Positions 1 through 8,604 of a DNA stretch of 64,000 bases are shown here, piece after piece. The notes under the pieces were generated by a model. That model was not told the DNA's origin. It did not search any database and saw only the letters and a program-made list of their open reading frames with translations. Positions within the stretch are counted from its first letter, which is position 1; every line of letters starts with the position of its first letter. Source of the stretch: Clostridiaceae bacterium (GTDB lineage: Bacteria > Bacillota > Clostridia > Lachnospirales > Lachnospiraceae); NCBI GenBank assembly GCA_902363735.1, contig CABJBA010000012.1, forward strand, positions 62,001 to 126,000. Reading direction: 5' to 3'. The translations under genes and the position numbers were made by a program.

Positions 1-222
1 CGGGCAGCCATGAACCATAGTTCCCGGCTTTGCAAGAAAACATTCATTATCAAATCTTATCTCCGCTTCTCCCTCTAGAGGAAAAATAAAAGCTCCGTGT
101 ATGGTTTGATAGGAGGTGGGCTTGTCTGACGGATACTTCACAAATTGTATTACATTATTTACCCGAAACGGAGAAAGCCGGTAAGCCTGTTTCAATATAT
201 TCAGAGCTATCTGAGCATCCAT
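1..222 (-). CDS. AraC-family regulator, N-terminal cupin part (cut by window edge)
   Basis: Only the first 74 codons are in the window; the frame stays open to base 1. The residues look like the N-terminal cupin (AraC ligand-binding) half of an AraC/XylS regulator: an amphipathic start, then beta strands with HGAFIFPLEGEAEIRF and AKPGTMVHGCP, the usual cupin pattern. The DNA-binding part would lie outside. The ATG at 222 is preferred because AGGATGG lies about 7 bases upstream; an ATG three codons earlier (231) abuts its purine stretch. It follows the siderophore uptake genes in the same direction, and AraC regulators with such a cupin often control siderophore uptake (for example Bacillus Btr), so that role is inferred. 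Confidence 0.65.
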   Translation of the reverse strand, partial: MDAQIALNILKQAYRLSPFRVNNVIQFVKYPSDKPTSYQTIHGAFIFPLEGEAEIRFDNECFLAKPGTMVHGCP

Positions 223-254
223 TTTATCCATCCTTTCTTTTAATACAGCAACAG

Positions 255-300
255 GGAAACCACCGCATCGAAGCTGATTTCTCACTTGCGGTGTTTTCCC
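255..300. repeat. Inverted repeat between esterase and AraC regulator
   Basis: The arms GGGAAACCACCGCA (254-267) and TGCGGTGTTTTCCC (287-300) are nearly complementary around a loop of about 20 bases. There is no clear T-run on either side, so it is either a weak terminator or a hairpin/operator in front of the AraC gene. Confidence 0.4.
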
Positions 301-331
301 AAATAATGTTAAATCCGTATGTTTGTGCCTG

Positions 332-1057
332 TTATAAGAACTGCTTATCCAGGTAAGTCAATGCCTCCCATAACTTCAGAGATATGTTATCATGATGACC
401 GTATGAATTCCATTGTATTTCTACATTGCCCTGAGGCAAATGGCCTGTAAGCGCTTTATAAGTATCTTTTGTTGCCTGTGCGGCATTTTTTTTAATATCA
501 TGAGCGTCTTTTCCTTCATCTTCCCCTGAAGAAATGAATATAGAAGCCTTTCTATTAACCAGAGTACTATTTTCCAAAAACCCTGTCCAGCCCTCATACC
601 AGAAAGAGCCTGAAATAGAAACGATGTGATCAAAAATCTCTGTCTTAAACAAAGAATATATCCCAACCAGGCCGCTGAGGGAATGTCCCATTAATGCGGT
701 TTTACCAGGGGAATCCACATTGCCAAACAGCTCCTTGTTAACAGCTGGAATCAAAGTTTTTTCCAAATACTCCAGATACTCCCCTCCCCTGCCCCCAAAA
801 TCGGCAAAACGCTCATGAAGTGCTTTAGCATGCCAGGGTGTGTAGTCGTCCAGACGATTTCCGGATGGTATACCCACCAAAAGAAAACCATATGATTTCT
901 TTTCTTCCGGAATTTTTTTCAGTTCCTTAAACAAAATATCAGCATCCAGTGCATACACAACCGGACAACTGCCCATTTCCGGAGAAAAACCGGTTGGAGC
1001 CAATAGTTGTAACTCTCTCCCTGCTGCATAAATTGTCTGCATTTGTTCCACCTTCAT
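332..1057 (-). CDS. Alpha/beta-hydrolase, putative siderophore esterase
   Basis: A 241-residue cytoplasmic protein of the esterase D / Fes-IroE type (PF00756-like). The nucleophile elbow GHSLSG at 124-129 puts the catalytic serine at 126. SGEDEGKDAHD near 178-187 probably supplies the acidic residue and GHHDN near 220-224 the histidine. It is the last enzyme gene of the siderophore transport operon: its ATG shares one base with the TAA of the upstream lipoprotein gene (TAATG), implying translational coupling. Family knowledge: such esterases hydrolyse ferric tri-ester siderophores (enterobactin or bacillibactin type) after import to release iron. The exact substrate cannot be read from the sequence. 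Confidence 0.8.
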   Translation of the reverse strand: MKVEQMQTIYAAGRELQLLAPTGFSPEMGSCPVVYALDADILFKELKKIPEEKKSYGFLLVGIPSGNRLDDYTPWHAKALHERFADFGGRGGEYLEYLEKTLIPAVNKELFGNVDSPGKTALMGHSLSGLVGIYSLFKTEIFDHIVSISGSFWYEGWTGFLENSTLVNRKASIFISSGEDEGKDAHDIKKNAAQATKDTYKALTGHLPQGNVEIQWNSYGHHDNISLKLWEALTYLDKQFL

Positions 1058-2121
1058 TAATTATACAGGAAGTCTGAAAGTTTTTCCAGAGTATCAAAGT
1101 TGCGCACACCATAGTCCATAAAAGCATCATAGGGCACTTCGATAATCTTGTTATTTGCAATAGCCGGTATGGTGGCCAGTACTTCTTCATTTTTAATATT
1201 TTCAACAGCTTCTGCATCACTTTCCACATTTCGGTCCGCAGTAATATAAATAATAACATCAGGATTTGCTTCTACAAAGTTTTCCAGAGTAAGATTGGAG
1301 CCGCCCTTGTCCATAACATTTATGCAATTCAATGCAGAAAGCATTCCACTCTGCAGCTTTGCATTTGCACCGAAAACCACAAAGGTTCCTTCTTTGTAAG
1401 TTGCCATTACCAGCACTCTCTGGGTTTTATCGCCGGCAGAGGCGGCAACCTTTTCCGAAACTGCATTCAGACGCTCTGTCAGGGTTTCTGCATATGTGTT
1501 TGCTTTATCCTGAACATCGAAAATTTCACCTAAAGCGGTTACATCATCAATAATATTCTGCATAGAAACATCAGTGCTCATATCACTTGCTTTTTGAGCG
1601 TAAACATTGATTCCTAAATCATTTAATTCTGTAATGGAGCCAAAAGTGCCCTCTGCAAAAGTAGCACTGCGTCCGATAATCACATCCGGTTCGGCTGCTG
1701 CAATCACTTCTTTGCTGATGGTCATCTTATCACCCAGAACCTCCAGAGACTCATACAGTTCCTTCCAGTCCTCACCCGGTTTATTATCAATTGCAATTGT
1801 ACCCACAATACGGTCTGACAAGCCCAGGTTATAAAGCAGTTCTATAGATGACGCATTTGCCGTAACCACTCTGTCCGGAGCTTCATTATATGTCTGACCA
1901 ACAGATATAAAATCACTGCCTTTGGTATCTGCCGTAATGGGATATCCTGTACTGGCAACGTTGATCTGAGCCTCTTTTGATGAGGCAGCTGCACTGGTTT
2001 GTGAAGCTTCTGACGAAGGAGCCGGGGTCGTTTGTGTGCTGTCTGCCTTTGTGCTGCATCCGCTTAAAATCACTCCTAATATCATAGTTCCTGCTATAAA
2101 AACCATGGTTTTCTTTTTCAT
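1057..2121 (-). CDS. Iron-siderophore ABC transporter substrate-binding lipoprotein
   Basis: A 354-residue periplasmic-binding-like protein of the FepB/BtuF (TroA helical backbone) type. A signal peptide ends in the lipobox LSGC (19-22), so Cys22 is the lipidated residue and the protein is anchored outside the membrane. A Ser/Ala/Thr-rich linker (about 25-55) precedes the binding domain; RVVTANASSIELLYNLGLSDRIVG and AAEPDVIIGRS are typical of the family. It sits between the ATPase and esterase genes in the same direction. It should deliver a ferric siderophore to the FecCD-type permease encoded upstream. Confidence 0.9.
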   Translation of the reverse strand: MKKKTMVFIAGTMILGVILSGCSTKADSTQTTPAPSSEASQTSAAASSKEAQINVASTGYPITADTKGSDFISVGQTYNEAPDRVVTANASSIELLYNLGLSDRIVGTIAIDNKPGEDWKELYESLEVLGDKMTISKEVIAAAEPDVIIGRSATFAEGTFGSITELNDLGINVYAQKASDMSTDVSMQNIIDDVTALGEIFDVQDKANTYAETLTERLNAVSEKVAASAGDKTQRVLVMATYKEGTFVVFGANAKLQSGMLSALNCINVMDKGGSNLTLENFVEANPDVIIYITADRNVESDAEAVENIKNEEVLATIPAIANNKIIEVPYDAFMDYGVRNFDTLEKLSDFLYN

Positions 2122-2156
2122 TTCTTATGTTACTCCTTTTTATATTTTTTATTATA

Positions 2157-2921
2157 TCATTCAAAGGGGAAATAGCTGATTGCCATTCCTGCCTGACTGT
2201 CTTCTGTTATTTTACAATCGACATGGTAAATCCGGCGCACCATTTCGCGGTTAATAATATTCTTAGGTGATCCATAAGAATCAATGACTCCTTTATTTAA
2301 AATGTAGACAGCATCGCAATATTGTGCTGCTAAAGACAAATCATGAAGGGCTGCCAATACGTTAATACCTAAGTTTTTGATAATACTCAGAATCTGCAAT
2401 TGGTATGTAATATCCAGATGATTTGTGGGCTCGTCCAGAATAAGAAGGGACGGCTGCTGTGCCAGCGCCCGGGCCAGTACAATCCGCTGCTTTTCCCCCC
2501 CTGATAAAGTTACAAAGCTCCGTTTGGCATAATGTTCCATTCCCACCTTTTCCAATGAGTCCGCCACAAGGTCCAGGTCTTTCTGCTTTTCCCGTTCCAA
2601 TGTTCCAAGGTGGGGGGAACGTCCCAGCATAACAATTTCTTCAACTGTCAAATCAAAATTTATATTATTGAACTGTCCCACAACAGCCATTTCCCGGGCC
2701 AGCGCCTTAGGCTTGTAACTCTGCAAAGGCCTGTCATCCAGCATGACTGCACCATGGGACGCCTTTTGCATCCGATATACCGTTTTAAGCAGCGTCGACT
2801 TTCCACTGCCGTTAGGCCCTAAAACACCAATAAATTTTCCATTCTTAACCTCCAGTGAAACACCTTTTAAAATCTCATTTGCTCCTAACTGGACCTTTAA
2901 ATCTTTTACTGTCACATCCAT
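2157..2921 (-). CDS. Iron-siderophore ABC transporter ATP-binding protein
   Basis: A 254-residue FecE/FhuC-type ATPase with Walker A GPNGSGKST (35-43), signature LSGGEKQR (139-146), Walker B ILDEP followed by TNHLD, and the H-loop histidine in ALHDLS (193). It powers import of the ferric complex bound by the lipoprotein encoded next. The ATG lies 12 bases after the end of the permease gene. No key residue is missing and length is normal for the family. Confidence 0.93.
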   Translation of the reverse strand: MDVTVKDLKVQLGANEILKGVSLEVKNGKFIGVLGPNGSGKSTLLKTVYRMQKASHGAVMLDDRPLQSYKPKALAREMAVVGQFNNINFDLTVEEIVMLGRSPHLGTLEREKQKDLDLVADSLEKVGMEHYAKRSFVTLSGGEKQRIVLARALAQQPSLLILDEPTNHLDITYQLQILSIIKNLGINVLAALHDLSLAAQYCDAVYILNKGVIDSYGSPKNIINREMVRRIYHVDCKITEDSQAGMAISYFPFE

Positions 2922-2933
2922 TCTTAAACCTCA

Positions 2934-4037
2934 CTAACCAAAACGGTAATGCCGTTTTATTAAAATATAAGCGAAAAACGGGGCACCTATCATAGATGTC
3001 ACAATACCAATGGCAAGTTCACCATTTGGTATGACAACTCTTGCCAATGCATCCGTCCAGACCAGAAATATCCCACCCAGCAAAACCGTAACAGGCAGCA
3101 GACGGCGATGGTCCGCCCCTACAACAGCCCTTGCAATATGAGGAATCATCAGCCCCACAAAGCCTATTACACCGCAGGCGGAAACTAATACTCCAGTTAA
3201 AAGTGCAGCCGCTGCCATATACAGCTTTCTGTAAAAGCTGAGATTTACACCCAGAGTAGATGCCGCCTCATCACCAAGAAGCATAGTATTTAAGGTCCGG
3301 TATTGGCTGAGAAAAAACATGCAGCAGACTGCCACAACACTGCTTGGTAAAATAAGATTACTCCAGCTTCCACGGGTCAGAGAACCCATTGTCCAGAACT
3401 TTATGCTTAACATACCATTGCCATCTCCGGCTACGGATATAATGAAGTTGGAGAATGAAGTACATATGGCATTAATAATTGTACCGGAAAGAATCAGTTT
3501 TCCTGATGTGACTTGTCCTCCCACGGATGCCAGAAATAAAACCGCCCCGGTGGCTCCTACCGCTCCCAGAAAAGCAAGTATGGACACCGAAGAAATACTG
3601 CCGATAAACGGAATGGCAGTGCCAATGAAAACCGCAATAGTGGCTCCCAGAGATGCTCCGGAAGATATCCCCAGAATATACGGCTCTGCAAGGGGATTCT
3701 GTACTGTAGCCTGCATAACTGATCCGCATAATGCAAGACCGGCACCGGCGGCAACTCCCAGCAAAACTCTGGGAAAACGAATTTTCCATATGATTGAAGC
3801 ATTGGCTCCCTGTAAGACCTGGCTGGTTCCCGGAAGTTCTACACCAAATAAACGATTTATGATTATGGTATATGTATCAGTAAGGGATATGTGTACTGCT
3901 CCAAGCCCCAAAGACAGAAAAACTGACAGAATGAGAACAATGCACAAAAGAGCAACAACCAACTGGAAGGAAAATAACGTTTTACCTTTTAACTCTTCCC
4001 GGCTATGCTTGAGCTTATTGTTTGCAGAATTGAATTT
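2934..4037 (-). CDS. Iron-siderophore ABC transporter permease, FecCD family (start may be 4049)
   Basis: A FecCD-type permease with about nine or ten hydrophobic segments and the family stretch GSVMQATVQNPLAEPYILG. If read from the TTG codon at 4047-4049 the protein has 371 residues; GGAGG lies 7 bases before that TTG, so TTG is probably the true start even though the entry begins at the next safe codon of the same frame. It is the first gene of the uptake operon, followed by ATPase, binding lipoprotein and esterase. A promoter and a palindromic operator lie directly upstream (4069-4122), so iron-dependent control of the operon is likely. Confidence 0.85.
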   Translation of the reverse strand, partial: KFNSANNKLKHSREELKGKTLFSFQLVVALLCIVLILSVFLSLGLGAVHISLTDTYTIIINRLFGVELPGTSQVLQGANASIIWKIRFPRVLLGVAAGAGLALCGSVMQATVQNPLAEPYILGISSGASLGATIAVFIGTAIPFIGSISSVSILAFLGAVGATGAVLFLASVGGQVTSGKLILSGTIINAICTSFSNFIISVAGDGNGMLSIKFWTMGSLTRGSWSNLILPSSVVAVCCMFFLSQYRTLNTMLLGDEAASTLGVNLSFYRKLYMAAAALLTGVLVSACGVIGFVGLMIPHIARAVVGADHRRLLPVTVLLGGIFLVWTDALARVVIPNGELAIGIVTSMIGAPFFAYILIKRHYRFG

Positions 4038-4046
4038 TGATTTTTT

Positions 4047-4060
4047 CAAAACACGCCTCC
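4047..4060 (-). promoter_or_regulatory. Ribosome binding site and TTG start of the FecCD permease
   Basis: On the minus strand GGAGG (about 4056-4060) is followed after 7 bases by TTG (4049-4047). No ATG in this frame has a comparable Shine-Dalgarno sequence, so a TTG start is supported. Confidence 0.7.
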
Positions 4061-4068
4061 TACCTTTT

Positions 4069-4084
4069 GTTAGATGTATCTAAC
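4069..4084. promoter_or_regulatory. Palindromic operator of the siderophore operon
   Basis: GTTAGATGTATCTAAC: arms of 7 bases (GTTAGAT / ATCTAAC) around GT. It begins about 10 bases after the -10 box, so a bound repressor would cover the transcription start. The TTAG...CTAA outline resembles DtxR/IdeR-type iron-repressor sites more than the classical Fur box; this assignment is inference. Confidence 0.7.
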
Positions 4085-4093
4085 CGCCAGACT

Positions 4094-4122
4094 ATTATAC
4101 ATAATATTAATTCTTCATACAA
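4094..4122 (-). promoter_or_regulatory. Sigma-A-type promoter of the siderophore operon
   Basis: On the minus strand TTGTAT (4122-4117), 17-base spacer, TATAAT (4099-4094), immediately ahead of the dyad operator. Confidence 0.7.
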
Positions 4123-4279
4123 TAGTTAATAATTCAACAGCATGGATAATTATTAAAAAACCATACTATGTTATATATCTGGCTCTTTTTGTTTCTTCCA
4201 CCCGTTCCGTAATAGCACATTTCATTTTAAAAGCATATGAAGTATAACATCCAGGGATAACTACTGTAATTGTACCGGG

Positions 4280-5611
4280 ATGCATTGCATTTTTCCTATT
4301 ATAAACGGCTCTACCGGGCCTGCCGGACCGCAAGGACCAACTGGACCCGCTGGTGCAACCGGCGCTCAGGGACCAACTGGACCGACTGGTGCTACTGGCG
4401 CTACTGGCGCTACTGGCGCTACTGGCGCTCAGGGACCAACTGGACCGACTGGCGCTACTGGCGCTACTGGTGCTACTGGTGCTACTGGTGCTACTGGACC
4501 GACTGGTGCTACTGGTGCTACCGGTGCTACCGGTGCTACCGGTGCTCAGGGACCGACTGGACCCGCCGGCGCTACTGGCGCTCAGGGACCACAGGGACCA
4601 ACTGGACCGACTGGTGCTACTGGTGCAACCGGTGCTCAGGGACCGACTGGACCTGCCGGCGCTCAGGGACCAACTGGACCGATTGGCGCAACTGGCGCAA
4701 CTGGTGCAACCGGTGCTCAGGGACCGACTGGACCTGCCGGCGCTACCGGCGCTCAGGGACCAACTGGACCGACTGGTGCTACTGGCGCTACTGGCGCTAC
4801 TGGTGCTCAGGGACCGACCGGACCTGCCGGCGCTACTGGTGCCCAGGGACCAACTGGACCTGCCGGCGCTACTGGCGCTCAGGGACCGACTGGACCGACC
4901 GGCGCTACAGGTGCTACCGGTGCTCAGGGACCGACCGGACCGACCGGACCTGCCGGCGCTACTGGTGCTACTGGTGCTACCGGCGCTCAGGGACCAACTG
5001 GACCAACGGGTGCTACTGGTGCAACCGGTTCTCAGGGGCCGACTGGACCTCAAGGACCTACAGGCGCTACCGGCGCTACAGGCGCTCAGGGACCACAGGG
5101 ACCTATCGGACCAACCGGACCTACTGGTGCTACCGGACCTCAGGGACCGCAAGGACCTATCGGGCCTACCGGACCTCAGGGGCCACAAGGACCTCAGGGT
5201 CCTGCCGCTCAGCTAAGAGGGATTCAGATACAGCTTACAGGAGCTTCAAGCGTTGCAGACGACGGAATTGTATTATTTAACACTGTTTTAAATGATCAGA
5301 GCCTTAACATCGATTATAATCCTGCAACCGGTATCGTAACTCTCAGTGCAGAAAAGAATTACTATGTATACTGGTGGGTATCCACAGACGGAGCTGAAGC
5401 ATCCACTTATGTGGAATTTACTTTAAGAGTAAATACCAGCGGCAACATCTCGGCAAGCTCACCTATCGTTACAGGTCAGTTAAACGGAATGGCATTCCTG
5501 ACTATCGGAGCAGTTCCAGCGACCTTATCTCTGCTTAATACTACAGGATCAAACGTATTTTACGCTCAGGTTCCGGTTATTGCCAGCATGGTCATCATCG
5601 AAGCCAACTAA
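4280..5611 (+). CDS. Collagen-like GXY-repeat surface/spore protein
   Basis: A 443-residue protein. Residues 10 to about 307 are roughly 100 uninterrupted GXY triplets dominated by GAT, GPT, GAQ and GPA, with threonine at most Y positions. Residues 308-443 form a non-repetitive C-terminal domain (from QLRGIQIQL to IIEAN) rich in predicted beta strands, like the jelly-roll C-termini of BclA-type exosporium collagen-like proteins. Threonine-rich triplets in that family are O-glycosylated and the C-terminal domain trimerises. The ATG at 4280 has no convincing Shine-Dalgarno sequence; the frame is open upstream to a TGA at 4238 and reads DNYCNCTG before this Met, so the true N-terminus is uncertain. 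A strong terminator follows. Confidence 0.8.
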   Translation: MHCIFPIINGSTGPAGPQGPTGPAGATGAQGPTGPTGATGATGATGATGAQGPTGPTGATGATGATGATGATGPTGATGATGATGATGAQGPTGPAGATGAQGPQGPTGPTGATGATGAQGPTGPAGAQGPTGPIGATGATGATGAQGPTGPAGATGAQGPTGPTGATGATGATGAQGPTGPAGATGAQGPTGPAGATGAQGPTGPTGATGATGAQGPTGPTGPAGATGATGATGAQGPTGPTGATGATGSQGPTGPQGPTGATGATGAQGPQGPIGPTGPTGATGPQGPQGPIGPTGPQGPQGPQGPAAQLRGIQIQLTGASSVADDGIVLFNTVLNDQSLNIDYNPATGIVTLSAEKNYYVYWWVSTDGAEASTYVEFTLRVNTSGNISASSPIVTGQLNGMAFLTIGAVPATLSLLNTTGSNVFYAQVPVIASMVIIEAN

Positions 5612-5640
5612 TCAACATCTGAAGGCATACAAAAGACTAA

Positions 5641-5679
5641 AAAACATGCCGGAGGCACCCGCCTCCGGCATGTTTTTTT
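5641..5679. terminator. Bidirectional terminator between collagen-like gene and cls
   Basis: Arms 5641-5656 and 5661-5676 are perfectly complementary around the loop ACCC, with a T-run on the plus side (5673-5679) and an A-run opposite. It can serve both convergent genes. Confidence 0.9.
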
Positions 5680-5691
5680 CCTTCCATCCTT

Positions 5692-7242
5692 TTACATAAG
5701 CGGCGCAAACAGCCGCAAAGCCCTTCCTGCAAGCTTTTCCTGCCATGGATAGTTTTTATAATCCTCTAAAGTAACTCTCCGGCACTGGGCCAGTGTATCT
5801 TGAAAATCTCGTTCCACATCCCGGACAGCCTCATTCCGGTATAAATAAACTCCACATTCAAAGTGAAGAAACAGACTTCGAAAATCCATATTAACAGTTC
5901 CAACCACTGCCTTGCTGTCATCGCTTGTAAAGACCTTTGCATGAACAAAACCTGGTATATACTGGTAAATCTTTACTCCCGCCCTGATCAGCTCCCCATA
6001 ATAGGACATTGCCAGAAAGAACGCATATTTCTTATCCGGTATGCGCGGCATAATAATGGCAGTTTCCACTCCCCGCTTAGCCGCAAAAGTGAGGGCCTGG
6101 GTCATTTCATAGTCCAATACCAGATAAGGGGTCATGATGTGAACATAGTTCCAGGCGGAATTGATAATATCCAGATAAACCTGTTTCCCCACCGCTTCCT
6201 GATCCAGAGGATTATCGCCATAAGGAATGGCAAATCCATCCATATTTAACTCCAGCGGATAATAATATTCCGGATCTCTTAAATACCTTCCATAATCTTC
6301 TGCTTCTTTTTCAGAAACATTCCACATCTGTAAAAACATCATGACAAAACTGGTGACAGCTTCACCCTTCAGCATAATTCCGGTATCCTTCCAGTGACCA
6401 AACCGCACTCGCCGGTTTATATATTCATCCGCCAGATTGACTCCTCCCGTAAATGCCGTGTGTCCATCTACCACCAGAATTTTTCTATGGTCCCGGTTAT
6501 TCTGATAAGTGGTAAGGAGGGGTTTTATAGGGGAAAACGCCTTCGCCTTTATGCCCTTTTCCTGTAATTCCCCAGGATAATCATAAGGAAGAAGACTTAA
6601 AGAACACATCCCGTCATACATAAACCGGACCTCCACCCCTTCTTTAGCCTTCCGCTCCAGAATTTCCAAAATCCCGTCCCACATCTCTCCCTGTTCCACA
6701 ATAAAATATTCCATGAAGATAAACCGTTTAGCACCCTCCAGCTCCCTCTTCATCTCTTCAAACATGATTTCTCCCAATGAAAAATACTTTGCATTGGTAT
6801 TTCCGTAAACAGGGTAATTTCCTGAATTTTTAAGATAGTAAGCCAGGTTGGCACTCTGCCTGCTGACTTTTGACAAATTTTCCAGGGCTTTGGGATTCTG
6901 AACCATGTAGATCTCCATATGCTCCATATTTGCTCTCAGCTTTTTATCCATCAGCTTTCCCAGAATCTGAAATTCCACAAACAGATAAAAAAGCGTTCCA
7001 AATACAGGAACTGCCGCAATGGGCACCATCCACGCCAGTTTAAAGCTGGGATTCTCCTCTTTATTCAAAATATAAATGATCACAAGCGCACTGAGAAGAG
7101 TAAAGCTTCCGTAAACGTACACCATATAGCGGCTTAAAAAGCGGTAAGCGGCCGCCAGAATCATCACCTGAACAGCAAGAGAAATGACGGCAAACATCGT
7201 CCGGCCAAAAATAATCCGCAGCACCCCTCTATTCCGTTTCAT
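5692..7242 (-). CDS. cls: Cardiolipin synthase
   Basis: A 516-residue phospholipase-D-superfamily enzyme. Hydrophobic N-terminal segments (about 9-35 and 43-60, plus 70-90) anchor it in the membrane. Two HKD motifs are intact: HRKILVVD (H252, K254, D259) and HAKVFTSD (H434, K436, D441). Family reaction: condensation of two phosphatidylglycerol molecules into cardiolipin plus glycerol. Length and domain order are normal for bacterial Cls. It is a single gene with its own promoter, convergent with the collagen-like gene. Confidence 0.92.
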   Translation of the reverse strand: MKRNRGVLRIIFGRTMFAVISLAVQVMILAAAYRFLSRYMVYVYGSFTLLSALVIIYILNKEENPSFKLAWMVPIAAVPVFGTLFYLFVEFQILGKLMDKKLRANMEHMEIYMVQNPKALENLSKVSRQSANLAYYLKNSGNYPVYGNTNAKYFSLGEIMFEEMKRELEGAKRFIFMEYFIVEQGEMWDGILEILERKAKEGVEVRFMYDGMCSLSLLPYDYPGELQEKGIKAKAFSPIKPLLTTYQNNRDHRKILVVDGHTAFTGGVNLADEYINRRVRFGHWKDTGIMLKGEAVTSFVMMFLQMWNVSEKEAEDYGRYLRDPEYYYPLELNMDGFAIPYGDNPLDQEAVGKQVYLDIINSAWNYVHIMTPYLVLDYEMTQALTFAAKRGVETAIIMPRIPDKKYAFFLAMSYYGELIRAGVKIYQYIPGFVHAKVFTSDDSKAVVGTVNMDFRSLFLHFECGVYLYRNEAVRDVERDFQDTLAQCRRVTLEDYKNYPWQEKLAGRALRLFAPLM

Positions 7243-7280
7243 CCTTTGTACCTCCCATGATTCATTTGATTTTCCTTTCC

Positions 7281-7309
7281 ATTATACAACCTGTCTCCCC
7301 TTCTGGCAA
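7281..7309 (-). promoter_or_regulatory. Promoter of cls
   Basis: Minus strand TTGCCA (7309-7304), 17-base spacer, TATAAT (7286-7281), about 38 bases before the ATG. Confidence 0.65.
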
Positions 7310-7368
7310 CACCCTGCCGACGGGACAAGTCGGTTCCTCCTTCTTTTCCACAAATAAACCGGGACTTC

Positions 7369-7397
7369 TTGAATTTCCTGATTACTTCCAGTATAAT
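7369..7397 (+). promoter_or_regulatory. Promoter of the DUF362 gene
   Basis: TTGAAT (7369-7374), 17-base spacer, TATAAT (7392-7397), then an AAGGAGAG ribosome binding site before the ATG at 7435. Confidence 0.7.
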
Positions 7398-7434
7398 AAA
7401 ACAATAATATATTTTATCAAAAGGAGAGCACTTT

Positions 7435-8541
7435 ATGGAAAAATCAAAGGTTTACTTTACAAGCTTTCGTACTACATTTCAGGAAAACCTTCCCCAAAAG
7501 CTGAAAAGGCTTATAAAAACTGCTGGTATGATGGAACAGATCGACTTTCAGAACAAGTATGCTGCCATAAAAATTCACTTTGGAGAATTGGGAAACTTAT
7601 CCTTTCTACGGCCCAACTATGCCAAAGTAGTGGTTGATCTTGTAAAGGAACAGGGAGGAAAGCCATTTTTAACAGACTGCAATACCCTGTATGTGGGAAG
7701 CCGTAAAAATGCCCTGGACCATTTGGAAACTGCTTATGAAAACGGTTTTTCCCCATTTTCCACCGGTTGCCACGTTCTCATTGCCGACGGATTAAAGGGA
7801 ACGGATGAAATTCTGGTTCCCTTTGACGGAGAATACATCAAAGAAGCCAAAATCGGACGGGCTATTATGGATGCTGATATCTTCATTTCTCTCTCTCATT
7901 TTAAAGGTCACGAAAGCACCGGCTTTGGGGGGGCATTAAAGAACATCGGAATGGGCTGCGGCTCCAGAGCCGGAAAGATGGAAATGCACAACTCCGGAAA
8001 ACCTCATGTAATCGAAAACCTCTGTATCGGCTGTCGTGCCTGCTTTAAAAACTGCGCTCACAGCGCCATTACATTCAAGGATAAAATAGCTTTTATCAAT
8101 CATGACCGCTGCGTAGGATGCGGCCGCTGCATTGGTGTCTGTCCGGTGGATGCCGTGGAATCAGACTTTGATGAAGCCAATGATATCTTAAACTACAAGA
8201 TTGCAGAATACACCCAGGCCATTTTAAAAGACCGTCCAAACTTCCACATCAGTCTTGTTATGGATGTTTCTCCTTACTGCGATTGCCATGCGGAAAACGA
8301 TATCCCCATCATCCCGGATGTAGGCATGTTTGCTTCTTTTGATCCTGTGGCTCTTGATGTGGCCTGTGCCGACGCCGCAAACAAACAGCCTGTTATGGCT
8401 GGCAGCATATTGGAAAAACACGGAAGCCACCATCATGACCATTTTAAGGACACCCATCCCGACACTAACTGGGAGTCCTCCATCGAACATGCAGTCAAAA
8501 TCGGTCTTGGCAGTTCTGAGTATGAACTGATTACTATATAA
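7435..8541 (+). CDS. DUF362 domain protein with two 4Fe-4S ferredoxin motifs
   Basis: A 368-residue soluble protein. Residues 1-180 and 250-345 carry the DUF362 fold; inserted between them is a bacterial ferredoxin module with cysteines 197, 200, 203, 207 and 226, 229, 232, 236, enough for two [4Fe-4S] clusters. A His-rich stretch (HGSHHHDHF) lies near the C-terminus. The family is widespread in anaerobes and is thought to take part in electron transfer, but no substrate is known. It is monocistronic, with its own promoter and a terminator behind it. Confidence 0.85.
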   Translation: MEKSKVYFTSFRTTFQENLPQKLKRLIKTAGMMEQIDFQNKYAAIKIHFGELGNLSFLRPNYAKVVVDLVKEQGGKPFLTDCNTLYVGSRKNALDHLETAYENGFSPFSTGCHVLIADGLKGTDEILVPFDGEYIKEAKIGRAIMDADIFISLSHFKGHESTGFGGALKNIGMGCGSRAGKMEMHNSGKPHVIENLCIGCRACFKNCAHSAITFKDKIAFINHDRCVGCGRCIGVCPVDAVESDFDEANDILNYKIAEYTQAILKDRPNFHISLVMDVSPYCDCHAENDIPIIPDVGMFASFDPVALDVACADAANKQPVMAGSILEKHGSHHHDHFKDTHPDTNWESSIEHAVKIGLGSSEYELITI

Positions 8542-8559
8542 AATATATTTCAGTTCACA

Positions 8560-8598
8560 AAAAGGAGAAGGCACATGATATCATGCCTTCTCCTTTTC
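8560..8598. terminator. Bidirectional terminator
   Basis: AAAAGGAGAAGGCA (8560-8573) pairs with TGCCTTCTCCTTTT (8584-8597) around ATGATATC. It lies between the convergent DUF362 and LTA-synthase-like genes. Confidence 0.85.
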
Positions 8599-8604
8599 TG
8601 ACCA

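Noticed and set aside
4126..4156. AT-rich inverted repeat TTAATAATT / AATTATTAA
   Set aside because: Composed only of A/T and lacks a T-run; likely low complexity rather than a terminator or operator.
4166..5280. Long open frames on both strands across the collagen repeats
   Set aside because: The 9-base GC-rich repeat unit lacks stop codons in several frames; only the GXY frame has a family-like composition and a non-repetitive C-terminal domain.
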